Below are positions 25,164 to 33,224 of a DNA stretch of 64,000 nt, one piece after another. Position numbers and translations under genes: made by a program. The number at the start of each line of letters is the position of its first letter. Within the stretch, counting starts at the first letter, position 1. The stretch comes from Hymenobacter aerilatus (GTDB lineage: Bacteria > Bacteroidota > Bacteroidia > Cytophagales > Hymenobacteraceae). The DNA lies in the NCBI RefSeq assembly GCF_022921095.1, contig NZ_CP095053.1, positions 2,956,501-3,020,500 of the forward strand, in the 5' to 3' direction. Under the pieces are notes generated by a model. It saw nothing but the letters and a program-made list of their open reading frames with translations. It was not told the DNA's origin and searched no databases.

Positions 25164-25445
25164 CTATGCCAGCAAATCCTGGTACTCGGCGTGGTGGGCC
25201 TGCACAAATTTCTCCATGAACTCGCAGCTTGTGCGCACATGTAGCTTCTGCTCACGAGCGAAGTCGAGGGCCTGGCGGGCCAACGCATCGGCTACGCCCT
25301 GGCCCCGTAGGGCTTTATCTACAAAGGTGTGGGTGAAGTCGATAACGCCTTCGGTGGGGAAGCTATAGGCCAACTCGCCCTGGTGGCTGTCGATGTTGAC
25401 GGTAAATTCCTGATCCTGGGCTTGGTGCTCGATAGGGAAAGACAT
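25164..25445 (-). CDS. small GNAT-like N-acetyltransferase (YjdJ type)
   Basis: A 93-residue, minimal GNAT domain starting MSFPIEHQAQDQEFTVNID. It has GELAYSF, IDFTHTFVDKALRGQGVADALARQALDFAREQ with the acetyl-CoA pyrophosphate loop (R-G-Q-G-V/A), and the end CEFMEKFVQAH. This short class is widespread, cytosolic, and its substrate is unknown. The ATG at 25445 is chosen because upstream residues do not match the family. Confidence 0.85.
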   Translation of the reverse strand: MSFPIEHQAQDQEFTVNIDSHQGELAYSFPTEGVIDFTHTFVDKALRGQGVADALARQALDFAREQKLHVRTSCEFMEKFVQAHHAEYQDLLA

Positions 25446-25609
25446 AAGCGGAAGATGTTGAAAAAGAAAACAAAGCAAGATGCGGTGCTGGCCATGCAGG
25501 CAATTTTTGCCGTCAGAGGTAGCCACGCGTTGCCCGCTTTACGTAGTTCAGGGAGCGGGGGCGGTCATTCGCACCGTTTTTCCGCCGTTTCACTCTAAGT
25601 CTCTCTCCC

Positions 25610-26086
25610 ATGCAAAAGCATCCCAACGACGGCAGCAACGATAATCCGGACGAGTTCAGCGAGTTTCGGAAGCCGCAAGAAAATCAGAACGTCTTCAACC
25701 TGAAAGAAGGCGAAGAAGCGTCCAAGCAGCCCATGCATCCCAATCCGCAGGCGGCGCAGCCCAATGCTGGTACGCCCGGCTATGGCGACTTTGGCAAGCA
25801 GCCAAACACCTCTACCAGCGGTACGGAGCATAAGCCGGCCGGCACCAACCCTGGCGGCTCTGCCGCGCCGGACACAGTAGACCCCTATCAGCGGGGTGGA
25901 GTGGCCCAGAACCAAGACCCGCAGGGGGTAGCCAAATCGATGCACGCCGATGCGCAGGAAGACGAAAGCCGCACTTCCTGGGCCGATGACGACCCTCGCT
26001 ACGGTAGCGGTACTCGCAACTGGCCTACCAACGAGCCTGGCAACCCCACCACGGAAGGCCCCGACCCAAACAAGGATAATCTGTAA
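25610..26086 (+). CDS. intrinsically disordered hydrophilic protein
   Basis: 158 residues with almost no hydrophobic segments, rich in N, P, G, D, E and Q. Recognisable features are an acidic N-terminal third (EFRKPQENQNVFNLKEGEEA) and low-complexity stretches (HPNPQAAQPNAGTPGYGDF). There is no signal peptide. The composition resembles bacterial hydrophilins or stress proteins, but no family was identified. It is followed after 10 bases by a second protein of the same kind, and both probably share one transcript. Confidence 0.65.
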   Translation: MQKHPNDGSNDNPDEFSEFRKPQENQNVFNLKEGEEASKQPMHPNPQAAQPNAGTPGYGDFGKQPNTSTSGTEHKPAGTNPGGSAAPDTVDPYQRGGVAQNQDPQGVAKSMHADAQEDESRTSWADDDPRYGSGTRNWPTNEPGNPTTEGPDPNKDNL

Positions 26087-26096
26087 TTCTGATTTT

Positions 26097-26345
26097 ATGG
26101 CTGATTCAGCAAATAACACGCCCGACAACCAACCCATGTCGGAAGAGCAGCGCAAGCACCACGAGGAGCTGTACTCCTATAAGAAAGACGACGAAGGAAC
26201 GCTCGATACTTCCGACATGCTGGACGAGGCCTCGAACGGCCTACCCGATACGCCCACCGCTGGCCCCGACCCCGATACCAGCAGCCAGACCGACGAGTTG
26301 CTGTCCCCTGGCTTCAACAACCCTATCGACGACAATAACCGCTAA
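26097..26345 (+). CDS. second small disordered hydrophilic protein
   Basis: 82 residues from the ATG at 26097: an acidic, low-complexity protein (MSEEQRKHHEELYSYKKDDE, DTSDMLDEASNGLPD, GPDPDTSSQTDELL) ending FNNPIDDNNR. It resembles the upstream protein in composition, not in alignment. The start codon lies 10 bases after the upstream stop and a terminator follows, so the two form a bicistronic unit. Function unknown; a stress role is guessed only from composition and the USP neighbour. Confidence 0.6.
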   Translation: MADSANNTPDNQPMSEEQRKHHEELYSYKKDDEGTLDTSDMLDEASNGLPDTPTAGPDPDTSSQTDELLSPGFNNPIDDNNR

Positions 26346-26364
26346 GCGGCTGCTCGTACGGCGT

Positions 26365-26402
26365 AAGCCCGCTCTTCCACGCTGCTGGAAGGCGGGCTTT
26401 TG
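26365..26402 (+). terminator. terminator after the disordered-protein pair
   Basis: AAGCCCGC (26365-26372) and TTCCA pair with TGGAA and GCGGGCTT (26392-26399), followed by TTGC. Confidence 0.8.
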
Positions 26403-26455
26403 CATTGCTACCTAATCAGTTATATCAGTCTTATCACCCCTAAACGTAGTGCTCC

Positions 26456-27289
26456 ATGCATCTGCTTGTACTAACCGATTTCTCGCCCGCAGCCGATCAA
26501 GCGCTGGCCTATGCCGATGCGCTGGCCGTGCAGCTACATGCCACGCTGGTGTTGCTGCACGTGCAGCGCACATCGATTCTTGATTCGGAGGCTCTTACGG
26601 GTAGCCTGTCGCCGCTGAGTGAGGGCGAAATTGCTGCGGCTTTGTTGCAGCGGCGCAACGGGTTGTCAGCACCGGTTGTGACGGAGGCCACCGTGGCCCG
26701 CGTGGCCGAAGCTGCTACCGCGGCAGTGCAGCGCTACCAGCCGGTGTTGCTGTTGCTGGGTAGGCCCGCCGCCACTGCCGACTCGCCGGAGGTGGTAGGG
26801 CACACCACAGCCCTCAAGCTGCTTGGGCACCTACCCTGCCCACTGCTGATCGTGCCCGAAAAGGCTTCTGCCCCTATGCCCCCGCAGTGCGTTGCCATTG
26901 CTGCCGACAACCAGCCTTTCACGCTTTTTCCGCAGGCCGAACCCGTAGTGGCTTGGCTGCACCGGCTACCTGCCCAGTATACTATTGTGCACGTAGCCGA
27001 GCCCGAAGACAACGACAGCGCCGTGGTAGCCTGCCGACAGGTAATGGCTAGCGGCTTACTGCCTGCCACTGCGCACCCTCGCCACCACGGCGTGCGCCAC
27101 CTCTCGGTGGCCGATGGCATTGCGCAGGGCGTGCAGGAAACCGAAGCAGAGTTGCTGGTTGCGCAGGTGCACCGGCACACATGGCTGGGCGACTTGTTTC
27201 ATCATAGCGTCACGGCTCGACTGGTGCAGCGGGCTACCCTGCCGGTGCTATTGCTACCCATCAATGGTTCATCGTCTATTATTGGCTGA
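26456..27289 (+). CDS. universal stress protein, tandem USP domains
   Basis: USP proteins bind nucleotides and accumulate under starvation or stress. The 277-residue product has a first USP domain starting HLLVLTDFSPAADQALAYADALA, with LLLGRPAATAD and CPLLIVPEKA closing it at about residue 140. A shorter, divergent second domain (CVAIAADNQ to LPVLLLPI) follows. The ATP-binding G-x2-G-x9-G-S/T motif is not well preserved in either half, so nucleotide binding is doubtful. The gene is monocistronic. Confidence 0.85.
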   Translation: MHLLVLTDFSPAADQALAYADALAVQLHATLVLLHVQRTSILDSEALTGSLSPLSEGEIAAALLQRRNGLSAPVVTEATVARVAEAATAAVQRYQPVLLLLGRPAATADSPEVVGHTTALKLLGHLPCPLLIVPEKASAPMPPQCVAIAADNQPFTLFPQAEPVVAWLHRLPAQYTIVHVAEPEDNDSAVVACRQVMASGLLPATAHPRHHGVRHLSVADGIAQGVQETEAELLVAQVHRHTWLGDLFHHSVTARLVQRATLPVLLLPINGSSSIIG

Positions 27290-27416
27290 TTATCTAGAAC
27301 ATATGCTTCTTAATGAAATTAAAACCGCATTAAAACACAGCTAATCAAGCTAATAAGCAGAACCACGGCCAACGTAGCGCGTTCAGGGAAAGTCATTATT
27401 CCTTACATCCGAACGC

Positions 27417-28574
27417 ATGCACGACCTAAAGCATACTACCTCACGCCGTCATTTCTTGCGCAGTGCGGGGCTGGGCACCACCGCCGCGCTGGCTGGTGCT
27501 GCCGGCCTCGCGCCCCTCACCACCGCCGCACGACCTATGCAAAACGCCGATAAGAAAAAGCTAGGCTTCGCCATCGTAGGGCTAGGCAAATTCTCGCAGG
27601 AGGAAATGATGCCGGCTTTCAAGGATTGCAAACACGCCGAGATTACGGCCCTGGTGAGCGGCTCGCCCGACAAGGCCCAGCGTCTGGCCAAAGAGTATGG
27701 CGTGGACTCCAAAAACATCTACAACTATCAGAACTTTGATAGCATTAAGGATAACCCGGCGGTGGATATTGTATACGTGGTGCTGCCGCCCAGCATGCAC
27801 GCCGAGTATACCATTCGGGCGGCGCAGGCTGGCAAGCACGTGCTCTGCGAAAAGCCTATGGCACCTACCGTCGAGGAATGTCAGCGCATGATTGATGTCT
27901 GCAAAAAGGCCAACCGCAAACTGATGATTGCCTATCGGGCGCAGTTTGAGCCGTTCAACCTGGATGCCATTGAGCGTATTCGCAAGGGGGAACTGGGAAA
28001 AATTCAGGCTATTACGTCGGACCATGGCCGCATTGTAGACCCCAAGGGCGACAAGGCCGATGAGTGGCGCGTGGTACGCAAGCTGGCGGGCGGCGGCTCG
28101 CTGATGGATGTGGGCATCTACTCCCTGAATGCGACGCGCTACCTCACCGGCGAAGAACCCGTGGAGGTAACGGCCCAGGAATACAGCGACAAATCGGACC
28201 CGCGGTTTAAAGAAGTGGAGAACAACATTCACTTCACGTTGCGCTTCCCCAGCGGCATTCTAGCCACCTGCACCAGCTCCTACGACATCGAGCAGGTGAA
28301 GCGCTTCCGGGTGTTCGGCAACAAAGCCTGGCTCGACCTCGACCCCGCAACCGACTACTACGAGCACGAAATGACCATTGGCAAAAAAGACGGTCAAATG
28401 AAGCCCAGCATCAAGGAAGGCAATCAGTTTGCCGCCGAGCTGGACCACATGGCCGAGTCGGTGATGCAGAATAAAACGCCCAAAACACCCGGCGAAGAAG
28501 GCCTGCAAGACGTGAAGATCATTCTGGCTATCTACGAGGCCGCCAAAAAAGGCAAACCGGTGAAGGTGAATTGA
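27417..28574 (+). CDS. Gfo/Idh/MocA-family oxidoreductase with twin-arginine signal
   Basis: This family oxidises sugars and inositols with NAD(P) in a Rossmann fold. The 385-residue protein starts with a Tat signal (TTSRRHFLRSAGLG, then an Ala-rich stretch to about residue 38), placing it in the periplasm. Exported members often keep a tightly bound cofactor, as in glucose-fructose oxidoreductase. Motifs seen are GFAIVGLGKFSQ, the catalytic-domain signature GKHVLCEKPMAPT with its Lys, and GGGSLMDVGIYSLNATRYL. It is a single gene ended by a strong terminator. The substrate is unknown. Confidence 0.9.
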   Translation: MHDLKHTTSRRHFLRSAGLGTTAALAGAAGLAPLTTAARPMQNADKKKLGFAIVGLGKFSQEEMMPAFKDCKHAEITALVSGSPDKAQRLAKEYGVDSKNIYNYQNFDSIKDNPAVDIVYVVLPPSMHAEYTIRAAQAGKHVLCEKPMAPTVEECQRMIDVCKKANRKLMIAYRAQFEPFNLDAIERIRKGELGKIQAITSDHGRIVDPKGDKADEWRVVRKLAGGGSLMDVGIYSLNATRYLTGEEPVEVTAQEYSDKSDPRFKEVENNIHFTLRFPSGILATCTSSYDIEQVKRFRVFGNKAWLDLDPATDYYEHEMTIGKKDGQMKPSIKEGNQFAAELDHMAESVMQNKTPKTPGEEGLQDVKIILAIYEAAKKGKPVKVN

Positions 28575-28626
28575 TAGCAGCCTCCGTTTTGGAAGGTACA
28601 GCTACATAGCTCAACGTCGTCTTTCT

Positions 28627-28672
28627 ACACACGAAGGCCCTACCCCTCATCAGGGGTAGGGCCTTCGTGTGT
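28627..28672. terminator. bidirectional terminator with 21-bp perfect stem
   Basis: Arms 28627-28647 and 28652-28672 are exact complements with a CATC loop. It sits between the convergent oxidoreductase and TonB-receptor genes; its arms include the abundant word CTACCC. Confidence 0.9.
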
Positions 28673-28685
28673 ATTCATTTTACTT

Positions 28686-30782
28686 TTACCAACGCCAACC
28701 AACCGTGGCGCCACCGTACCAGTTGCGGCCGTTGGCGGGCTGGAAATAGCGGCCACCAAATGCGTTCAGGTCGTTGCCGAGGCTATAGTTGCGGTCCGTA
28801 AGGTTGTTGACACCCGCAAACACGTCCAGTTCCAAGCGGTCCAGTAAGGTACGGCGCCAACCGGCGCGGCTGCCGAAAGTCCAATAACCGGCGGCGTATT
28901 CCGTATTGGCATCGTTGAGTGGTAGGCGGGCCTGGTGGTTGATGGTGGGGTAGAGATAGAGTCCCAACTGCGAGGTGGCATCTACGCCGGCCGTAAGCGT
29001 GTGCGGTGCGGTGCCCGTGAGGCGGTTGCCACTGAAATTATTGCCTCCCGACTCGTACGTGCCAAAGCGGTAGCGCTGGTAGGCATAGCTGGCCCAGGCG
29101 CGCACGCCGGTAGGTAGGGCGGTGGGTTGAGTACCAACGGCGGCACTACGCCATAGCCAGCCGCTTACGGTGGCTTCTACCCCACGTTGGCGGGTGGTGC
29201 CGGCATTGTAGAACACGCTCACGCCCTGGTCGGTGGTGCGCGTCACGATGGTTTGGCTGAGCCGGAAATCGTAGGCCGCCACATCAAACGTGAGGCGTTC
29301 TTGCAGGAAGGAGCCACGAGTCCCTACCTCGTAGTTGGTGCCGCGCTCGGCCTGCAAATCCTGGTTCAGGGAGCCATCGGAGGTGCGAATGTCGTCGGTA
29401 GTAGGGGGAGCGTAGCCAGTGCTCACACTTCCGTACACCGACCACTGCGGCGTCAGTTGCTTCAGCAGGGCCACCCGCGGTGATACCTCCGGCCGGAAGG
29501 TGCGCGTCAGTTCGTAGCCATCGGGGTTGGTGGTGGCGTCGGATACGCGTGCAATGCGGTAGCGCAGGCGGTTGTAGCTGGCCGCTACCGTTAGCAGAAA
29601 ATCAGCAGGCAGCTCGTAGTCAGCCTGCGCGAAGCCGAAGCCCGTGAGTGTACGCACCTCGTCGTTGTAGCGCAGCGCCCCTACCCTACCCCTCTGGTTC
29701 TGGAAGCTGCGCCCATCTAGGAAGCCTGTTTGCAGCTCGCCGCCCGCCGTGAGGCGGAGCGTACGGCCAGCCAGTGCCGTGCGGTAGTTAAACGCCGTGC
29801 GCCCACCGCCGCCTAGCTGGGTATTGCGCTCATAGTCGGTAATAGAAGCGGTGCGAATAGCGCTGCCCGTGGTGTAGAGCGTAGTTTTGTTGGAAAAGCG
29901 CTCCGTGAAGCGGTACTCGTGGGATACACCTAGTAGCGCCGTGCGCGAAGCATAAAAAGTATTTTGCGCCACCGACCCCGCTACGGTAGCCGTGCTGGGT
30001 CGCGCCTGTCGCGGGTCTTGCGCAAACTGCGCCCGCGTGAGGCCACCAGGCAGTTCATAGTCAATATCGGTGTAGAGCACGTGCACGCCAATGGTCTGCT
30101 TGGCTGATGGCCGAAACTCGCCATCGAGGGTCACTACGTCGCGGCGCAGGCCACCTTGCTGGCGGTAGCCATCGAGGGTTTGGCGCACGTACTGGGCCCG
30201 GATGGCGCTGGTAGCCGTGCCGCTCTCGGCCACAGCCGCGTAGCGCCGCAGTCCGTAGCTGCCCGTAGTGAAACCTACCTGCGCCCGCGTAGTGCCCGCC
30301 TCGGGCTGGCGGGTGCTGAGCAGTGCCACGCCACCTGTACCGGCACCATACACACTGCCGGCCGGACCTTTTATGACCTCAATTCGCCCGATAGTGGCAG
30401 CATCGAGCAGATTGAGAGCTGTGCTGCCGGTGGCGTCAGTAAACGGAATATCGTTGTAGTACACCTTCACGTTTCGCACGCCATAGGGCGAGCGTAGCGA
30501 GCTACCGCGGATGTTGAGCCGGTAGCTGGCCGTGGCGCGCTCCTCCAGCCGCACACCAGGCAGCGTGTTCACGGCCTCGGCCAGGCTGGCCTCATTGAAG
30601 CGGCCAATAACGCGGGTATCTACTACCCCCACAGCGGCGGCCGTGCGGCGCAACGGCAGGTTTTGACCGTAGCCTACCACCGTAGCTTCGGGCAATACAC
30701 GGGCGGCGGCGGTGTCGGGCGGCGCGGTCTGGGCATGTAGGGTAGCAGGCAGCAGCAAGAGCAGCAGGTAGCGGTAGGCCAT
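28686..30782 (-). CDS. TonB-dependent outer-membrane receptor
   Basis: TonB receptors import large scarce ligands such as iron chelates or vitamins through the outer membrane. From the ATG at 30782 the protein has 698 residues. It has a signal peptide (YLLLLLLPATLHAQ) and a short N-terminal extension with the likely TonB box near EATVVGYGQ. The plug domain follows (SLAEAVNTLPGVRLEE, LNIRGSSLRSPYGVRN, IEVIKGPAGSVYGAGTGG), then a 22-strand-type barrel ending in a Trp (GGATVGWRW). There is no SusC-type carboxypeptidase-like domain, pointing to a siderophore-type receptor. No transport genes adjoin, so the ligand is open. Confidence 0.92.
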   Translation of the reverse strand: MAYRYLLLLLLPATLHAQTAPPDTAAARVLPEATVVGYGQNLPLRRTAAAVGVVDTRVIGRFNEASLAEAVNTLPGVRLEERATASYRLNIRGSSLRSPYGVRNVKVYYNDIPFTDATGSTALNLLDAATIGRIEVIKGPAGSVYGAGTGGVALLSTRQPEAGTTRAQVGFTTGSYGLRRYAAVAESGTATSAIRAQYVRQTLDGYRQQGGLRRDVVTLDGEFRPSAKQTIGVHVLYTDIDYELPGGLTRAQFAQDPRQARPSTATVAGSVAQNTFYASRTALLGVSHEYRFTERFSNKTTLYTTGSAIRTASITDYERNTQLGGGGRTAFNYRTALAGRTLRLTAGGELQTGFLDGRSFQNQRGRVGALRYNDEVRTLTGFGFAQADYELPADFLLTVAASYNRLRYRIARVSDATTNPDGYELTRTFRPEVSPRVALLKQLTPQWSVYGSVSTGYAPPTTDDIRTSDGSLNQDLQAERGTNYEVGTRGSFLQERLTFDVAAYDFRLSQTIVTRTTDQGVSVFYNAGTTRQRGVEATVSGWLWRSAAVGTQPTALPTGVRAWASYAYQRYRFGTYESGGNNFSGNRLTGTAPHTLTAGVDATSQLGLYLYPTINHQARLPLNDANTEYAAGYWTFGSRAGWRRTLLDRLELDVFAGVNNLTDRNYSLGNDLNAFGGRYFQPANGRNWYGGATVGWRW

Positions 30783-30946
30783 CGAGAGGGAGCAAGGTGT
30801 GTTGTGCCCAACGGGAAGGGCTGGATGTTTGTTCGGGCAATTTTCTGCGTTGTGGCTCCTCACCTTCCCCACGTAGCAGATTTGTGGTAGCTTGGCTGCT
30901 CTTTGTCTGCGCTAACCCGATACCCCAGTAAGCCCCACGCCCCACT

Positions 30947-32038
30947 ATGTCAGCAGTTCCATCATCCCCTACCCTCTCCACTACCAGGCCCCATTTAGAA
31001 GTACTGGACGGCCTCCGTGGGCTGGCGGCGGTGGCGGTGGTGGTGTTTCACTTCATGGAAATTATCATTCCTGATTCCAGCAAGAACTTCATCGGCCATG
31101 GCTATTTAGCCGTTGATTTCTTTTTCTGCTTATCGGGTTTTGTTATTGCCTACGCTTACGATAATCGAATTGCCGGAATGGGTTTCGGGCGCTTTATCGC
31201 GCTGCGTCTCATCCGTTTGCATCCCCTAATTCTTATCGGCACCGTTATCGGCTTGGTGGAATTTCTTTTTGACCCGCTGGTTGACCTACATGCCGTGTAT
31301 GGATCCGGAAATGCTGTTTTACTGGTCTTATCATCCGCCCTGCTGATTCCCTACCCGCTGGTTAAGGAGCGGTACGCTAATATTTATCATTTGAATCCGC
31401 CTACCTGGTCCTTGTTGTGGGAATACGTAGCCAGCATTTTCTACGCACTGCTGCTTTTCAGACTGCGCAACAAAGTGTTATGGGCGCTGACAGTTGTTGC
31501 GGCCGTGGTACTTTTCTACGCAGCGTATCATTTTAAAAACCTGGCTGCTGGCTGGAGTGGCGAGACGTTTTGGGGCGGCGGCGCCAGGGTGTTTTTTTCG
31601 TTTCTGGCGGGCATGCTGGTGTACCGCTCGCAGTGGATCCTACCGTCGCGGCTTGGGCTGGGCGGCGTCAGCATTTTATTGCTGCTTGCCCTTCTCTCTC
31701 CGTTTTCTGATCAGTATAACTGGCTAACGGAGCCGCTTATCGCTATTTTCTACTTTCCGTTTCTGATTGCCTTGGGTGCCGGTACGCAGGTATCTGACCG
31801 GCTGGCGGCCGTATGCACGTTTTCCGGCGAGATTTCCTACCCCCTCTACATCATTCACTACCCCTTTATCTGGCTGTTTTATAGCTACTTTCAAATACAA
31901 AAGCCTGGCACCAACCAGCTGAGCGTACTTGTACCACTAGCAACCGGTGCGCTGCTACTGATGGCCTACCTAACGTTGATCTGGCTGGACATCCCTATCC
32001 GGCGACGCCTCAAACACTGGCTGGACAAAGCACGTTAA
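30947..32038 (+). CDS. acyltransferase family 3 membrane protein (OafA/YrhL type)
   Basis: Acyltransferase-3 proteins transfer acyl groups from acyl-CoA across the membrane to sugars of O-antigen, capsule or other glycans. The 363-residue protein has about ten hydrophobic segments. Family motifs are LEVLDGLRGLAAVAVVVFHF with the catalytic-type His, GYLAVDFFFCLSGFVIAYAYDNR, a Pro-x-x-W-S-L-x-W-E motif (PPTWSLLWEY) and ISYPLYIIHYPFIWLFY. It is divergent from the TonB receptor. Its acceptor is unknown. Confidence 0.93.
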   Translation: MSAVPSSPTLSTTRPHLEVLDGLRGLAAVAVVVFHFMEIIIPDSSKNFIGHGYLAVDFFFCLSGFVIAYAYDNRIAGMGFGRFIALRLIRLHPLILIGTVIGLVEFLFDPLVDLHAVYGSGNAVLLVLSSALLIPYPLVKERYANIYHLNPPTWSLLWEYVASIFYALLLFRLRNKVLWALTVVAAVVLFYAAYHFKNLAAGWSGETFWGGGARVFFSFLAGMLVYRSQWILPSRLGLGGVSILLLLALLSPFSDQYNWLTEPLIAIFYFPFLIALGAGTQVSDRLAAVCTFSGEISYPLYIIHYPFIWLFYSYFQIQKPGTNQLSVLVPLATGALLLMAYLTLIWLDIPIRRRLKHWLDKAR

Positions 32039-32057
32039 GCATTTATTTCAGAGCGAT

Positions 32058-32143
32058 GTAGAGACGCAAGGATGCGTCTCTACGTCCGCGCCGTGTGGCC
32101 GATGTCGTTCAACGACGAGATGCAAGGATGCGTCTCGCCGTCG
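32058..32143. repeat. two tandem short palindromes (family B)
   Basis: GTAGAGACGCA-AGGA-TGCGTCTCTAC at 32058-32083 is a perfect 11-bp hairpin. A diverged copy (CGACGAGATGCA-AGGA-TGCGTCTCGCCGTCG) follows at about 32113-32143. Both have the AGGA loop. They lie between the convergent acyltransferase and hydrolase genes. Confidence 0.8.
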
Positions 32144-32166
32144 CTCACTGCACCGCAATTTTTTGT

Positions 32167-33033
32167 CTATTCCAGCCCTTTCAGCCCGTACCTGGCAAAG
32201 TTCAGCAAGTCGCGGTTGAACCGGTCTTTATCGGTTAGGAACAGGCCGTGGGGGGCGCCGTCGTACTCCACGTAGGCGGCCTGGGGCACGTATTGCCACA
32301 TCCGGCGCCCGCCCGCGTCCGCGGCGGCCAGCTCGTCGTGGCCGCCATGAATGACCAGGGTAGGGATAGGCACGGCCAGACTCAAAAACGCCAAATCTGC
32401 CCGAAAATCGGTGGTGCCGAAAGCCGCAATGCACGCTTCGGTGGCCCAGGGTGCAGCACGGTTGCAAAGCTGCTGCATCCATTGCAGCGAGGCGCTGCCC
32501 ACAGAAGCGTGCAGGAGGCCGCTGCTGTAAAACTGCCGGTTGTAATCGCGCAGAAATGCGAAACGGTCGGTGCGGACGCGGGTTGTTTCCGCTGTCCGGT
32601 CTTCCTCGCTCAACCCCGCCGGATTTGCCTCGTCCTGAAATAGGTAGGGCGTTACGGACGACGCAAAGACCACCTTGCTTACCCTAGCGCCCTGGTGACG
32701 ACGCATGTAGCGGGCCACTTCGCCTCCACCCATCGAAAAGCCTACCAGCGTCACGTTTTGCAGGTCCAGCGTATCCAATACTGTCTTTAGGTCGTCGGCA
32801 AAGGTGTCGTAGTCGTAGCCGTGCCAGGGCTTGTCGGAATGGCCGAAGCCGCGCCGGGAAAAGGCCACTACCCGCACTCCGTAGCGCGGTAGCTCCAGTA
32901 GTTGCGGCTCCCACATTTCCAGGCTGGCGGGGTAACCATGTAGCAATACAATGGGGTCGCCCTCGCCCAAATCGACGTAGTGCAGGCGGATAGGCTGGTG
33001 CCGGTCGTCGTGACCGACGGTCAGAAAGTTCAT
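32167..33033 (-). CDS. alpha/beta hydrolase (haloperoxidase/esterase-like)
   Basis: A 288-residue cytosolic alpha/beta-hydrolase. Motifs: oxyanion region LLHGYPASLEMWEPQ, RRGFGHSDKPWHGYDYDTFADDL, nucleophile elbow VGFSMGGGEVARY with the Ser, acid strand TLVIHGGHDELA, and the catalytic His near the C-terminus (YDGAPHGLFLTDKDRF). This is the pattern of cofactor-free (non-heme) haloperoxidases and related esterases. It has no signal peptide. Substrate not predictable. Confidence 0.92.
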   Translation of the reverse strand: MNFLTVGHDDRHQPIRLHYVDLGEGDPIVLLHGYPASLEMWEPQLLELPRYGVRVVAFSRRGFGHSDKPWHGYDYDTFADDLKTVLDTLDLQNVTLVGFSMGGGEVARYMRRHQGARVSKVVFASSVTPYLFQDEANPAGLSEEDRTAETTRVRTDRFAFLRDYNRQFYSSGLLHASVGSASLQWMQQLCNRAAPWATEACIAAFGTTDFRADLAFLSLAVPIPTLVIHGGHDELAAADAGGRRMWQYVPQAAYVEYDGAPHGLFLTDKDRFNRDLLNFARYGLKGLE

Positions 33034-33159
33034 GTAGGCAGAGCAGAAGGTGATTGGAGTTTGTGCGTACGGTCCAACGCAGGTGGCCGTTTCGTAGGCT
33101 TCGGTGGTTTTTGCGTAGTTTAGGCACTACCCTACCTTGTATATTTTATCTGTTTAGTG

Positions 33160-33191
33160 AAATAATTCATTCTACCTTTAATGAATTATTT
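33160..33191. promoter_or_regulatory. 12-bp perfect palindrome enclosing a -7-like box
   Basis: AAATAATTCATT (33160-33171) and AATGAATTATTT (33180-33191) flank the 8-base loop CTACCTTT, which with the next base gives TACCTTTA, one mismatch from TAnnTTTG. It lies in the divergent gap between the hydrolase (starts 33033, minus) and the acyltransferase (from 33225, plus). The symmetry over a promoter element suggests a repressor operator. Confidence 0.5.
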
Positions 33192-33224
33192 TGTCATTTT
33201 TCTCAAAATCCCTGATTCTCTTAC

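Noticed and set aside
30850..30880. Possible cobalamin riboswitch before the TonB receptor (minus-strand GGGGAAGGTGAGGAG)
   Set aside because: The core resembles the B12 element in a few bases only; the CCCGCAACTGT and AGTCAGGAGACCTGCC-like blocks are missing.
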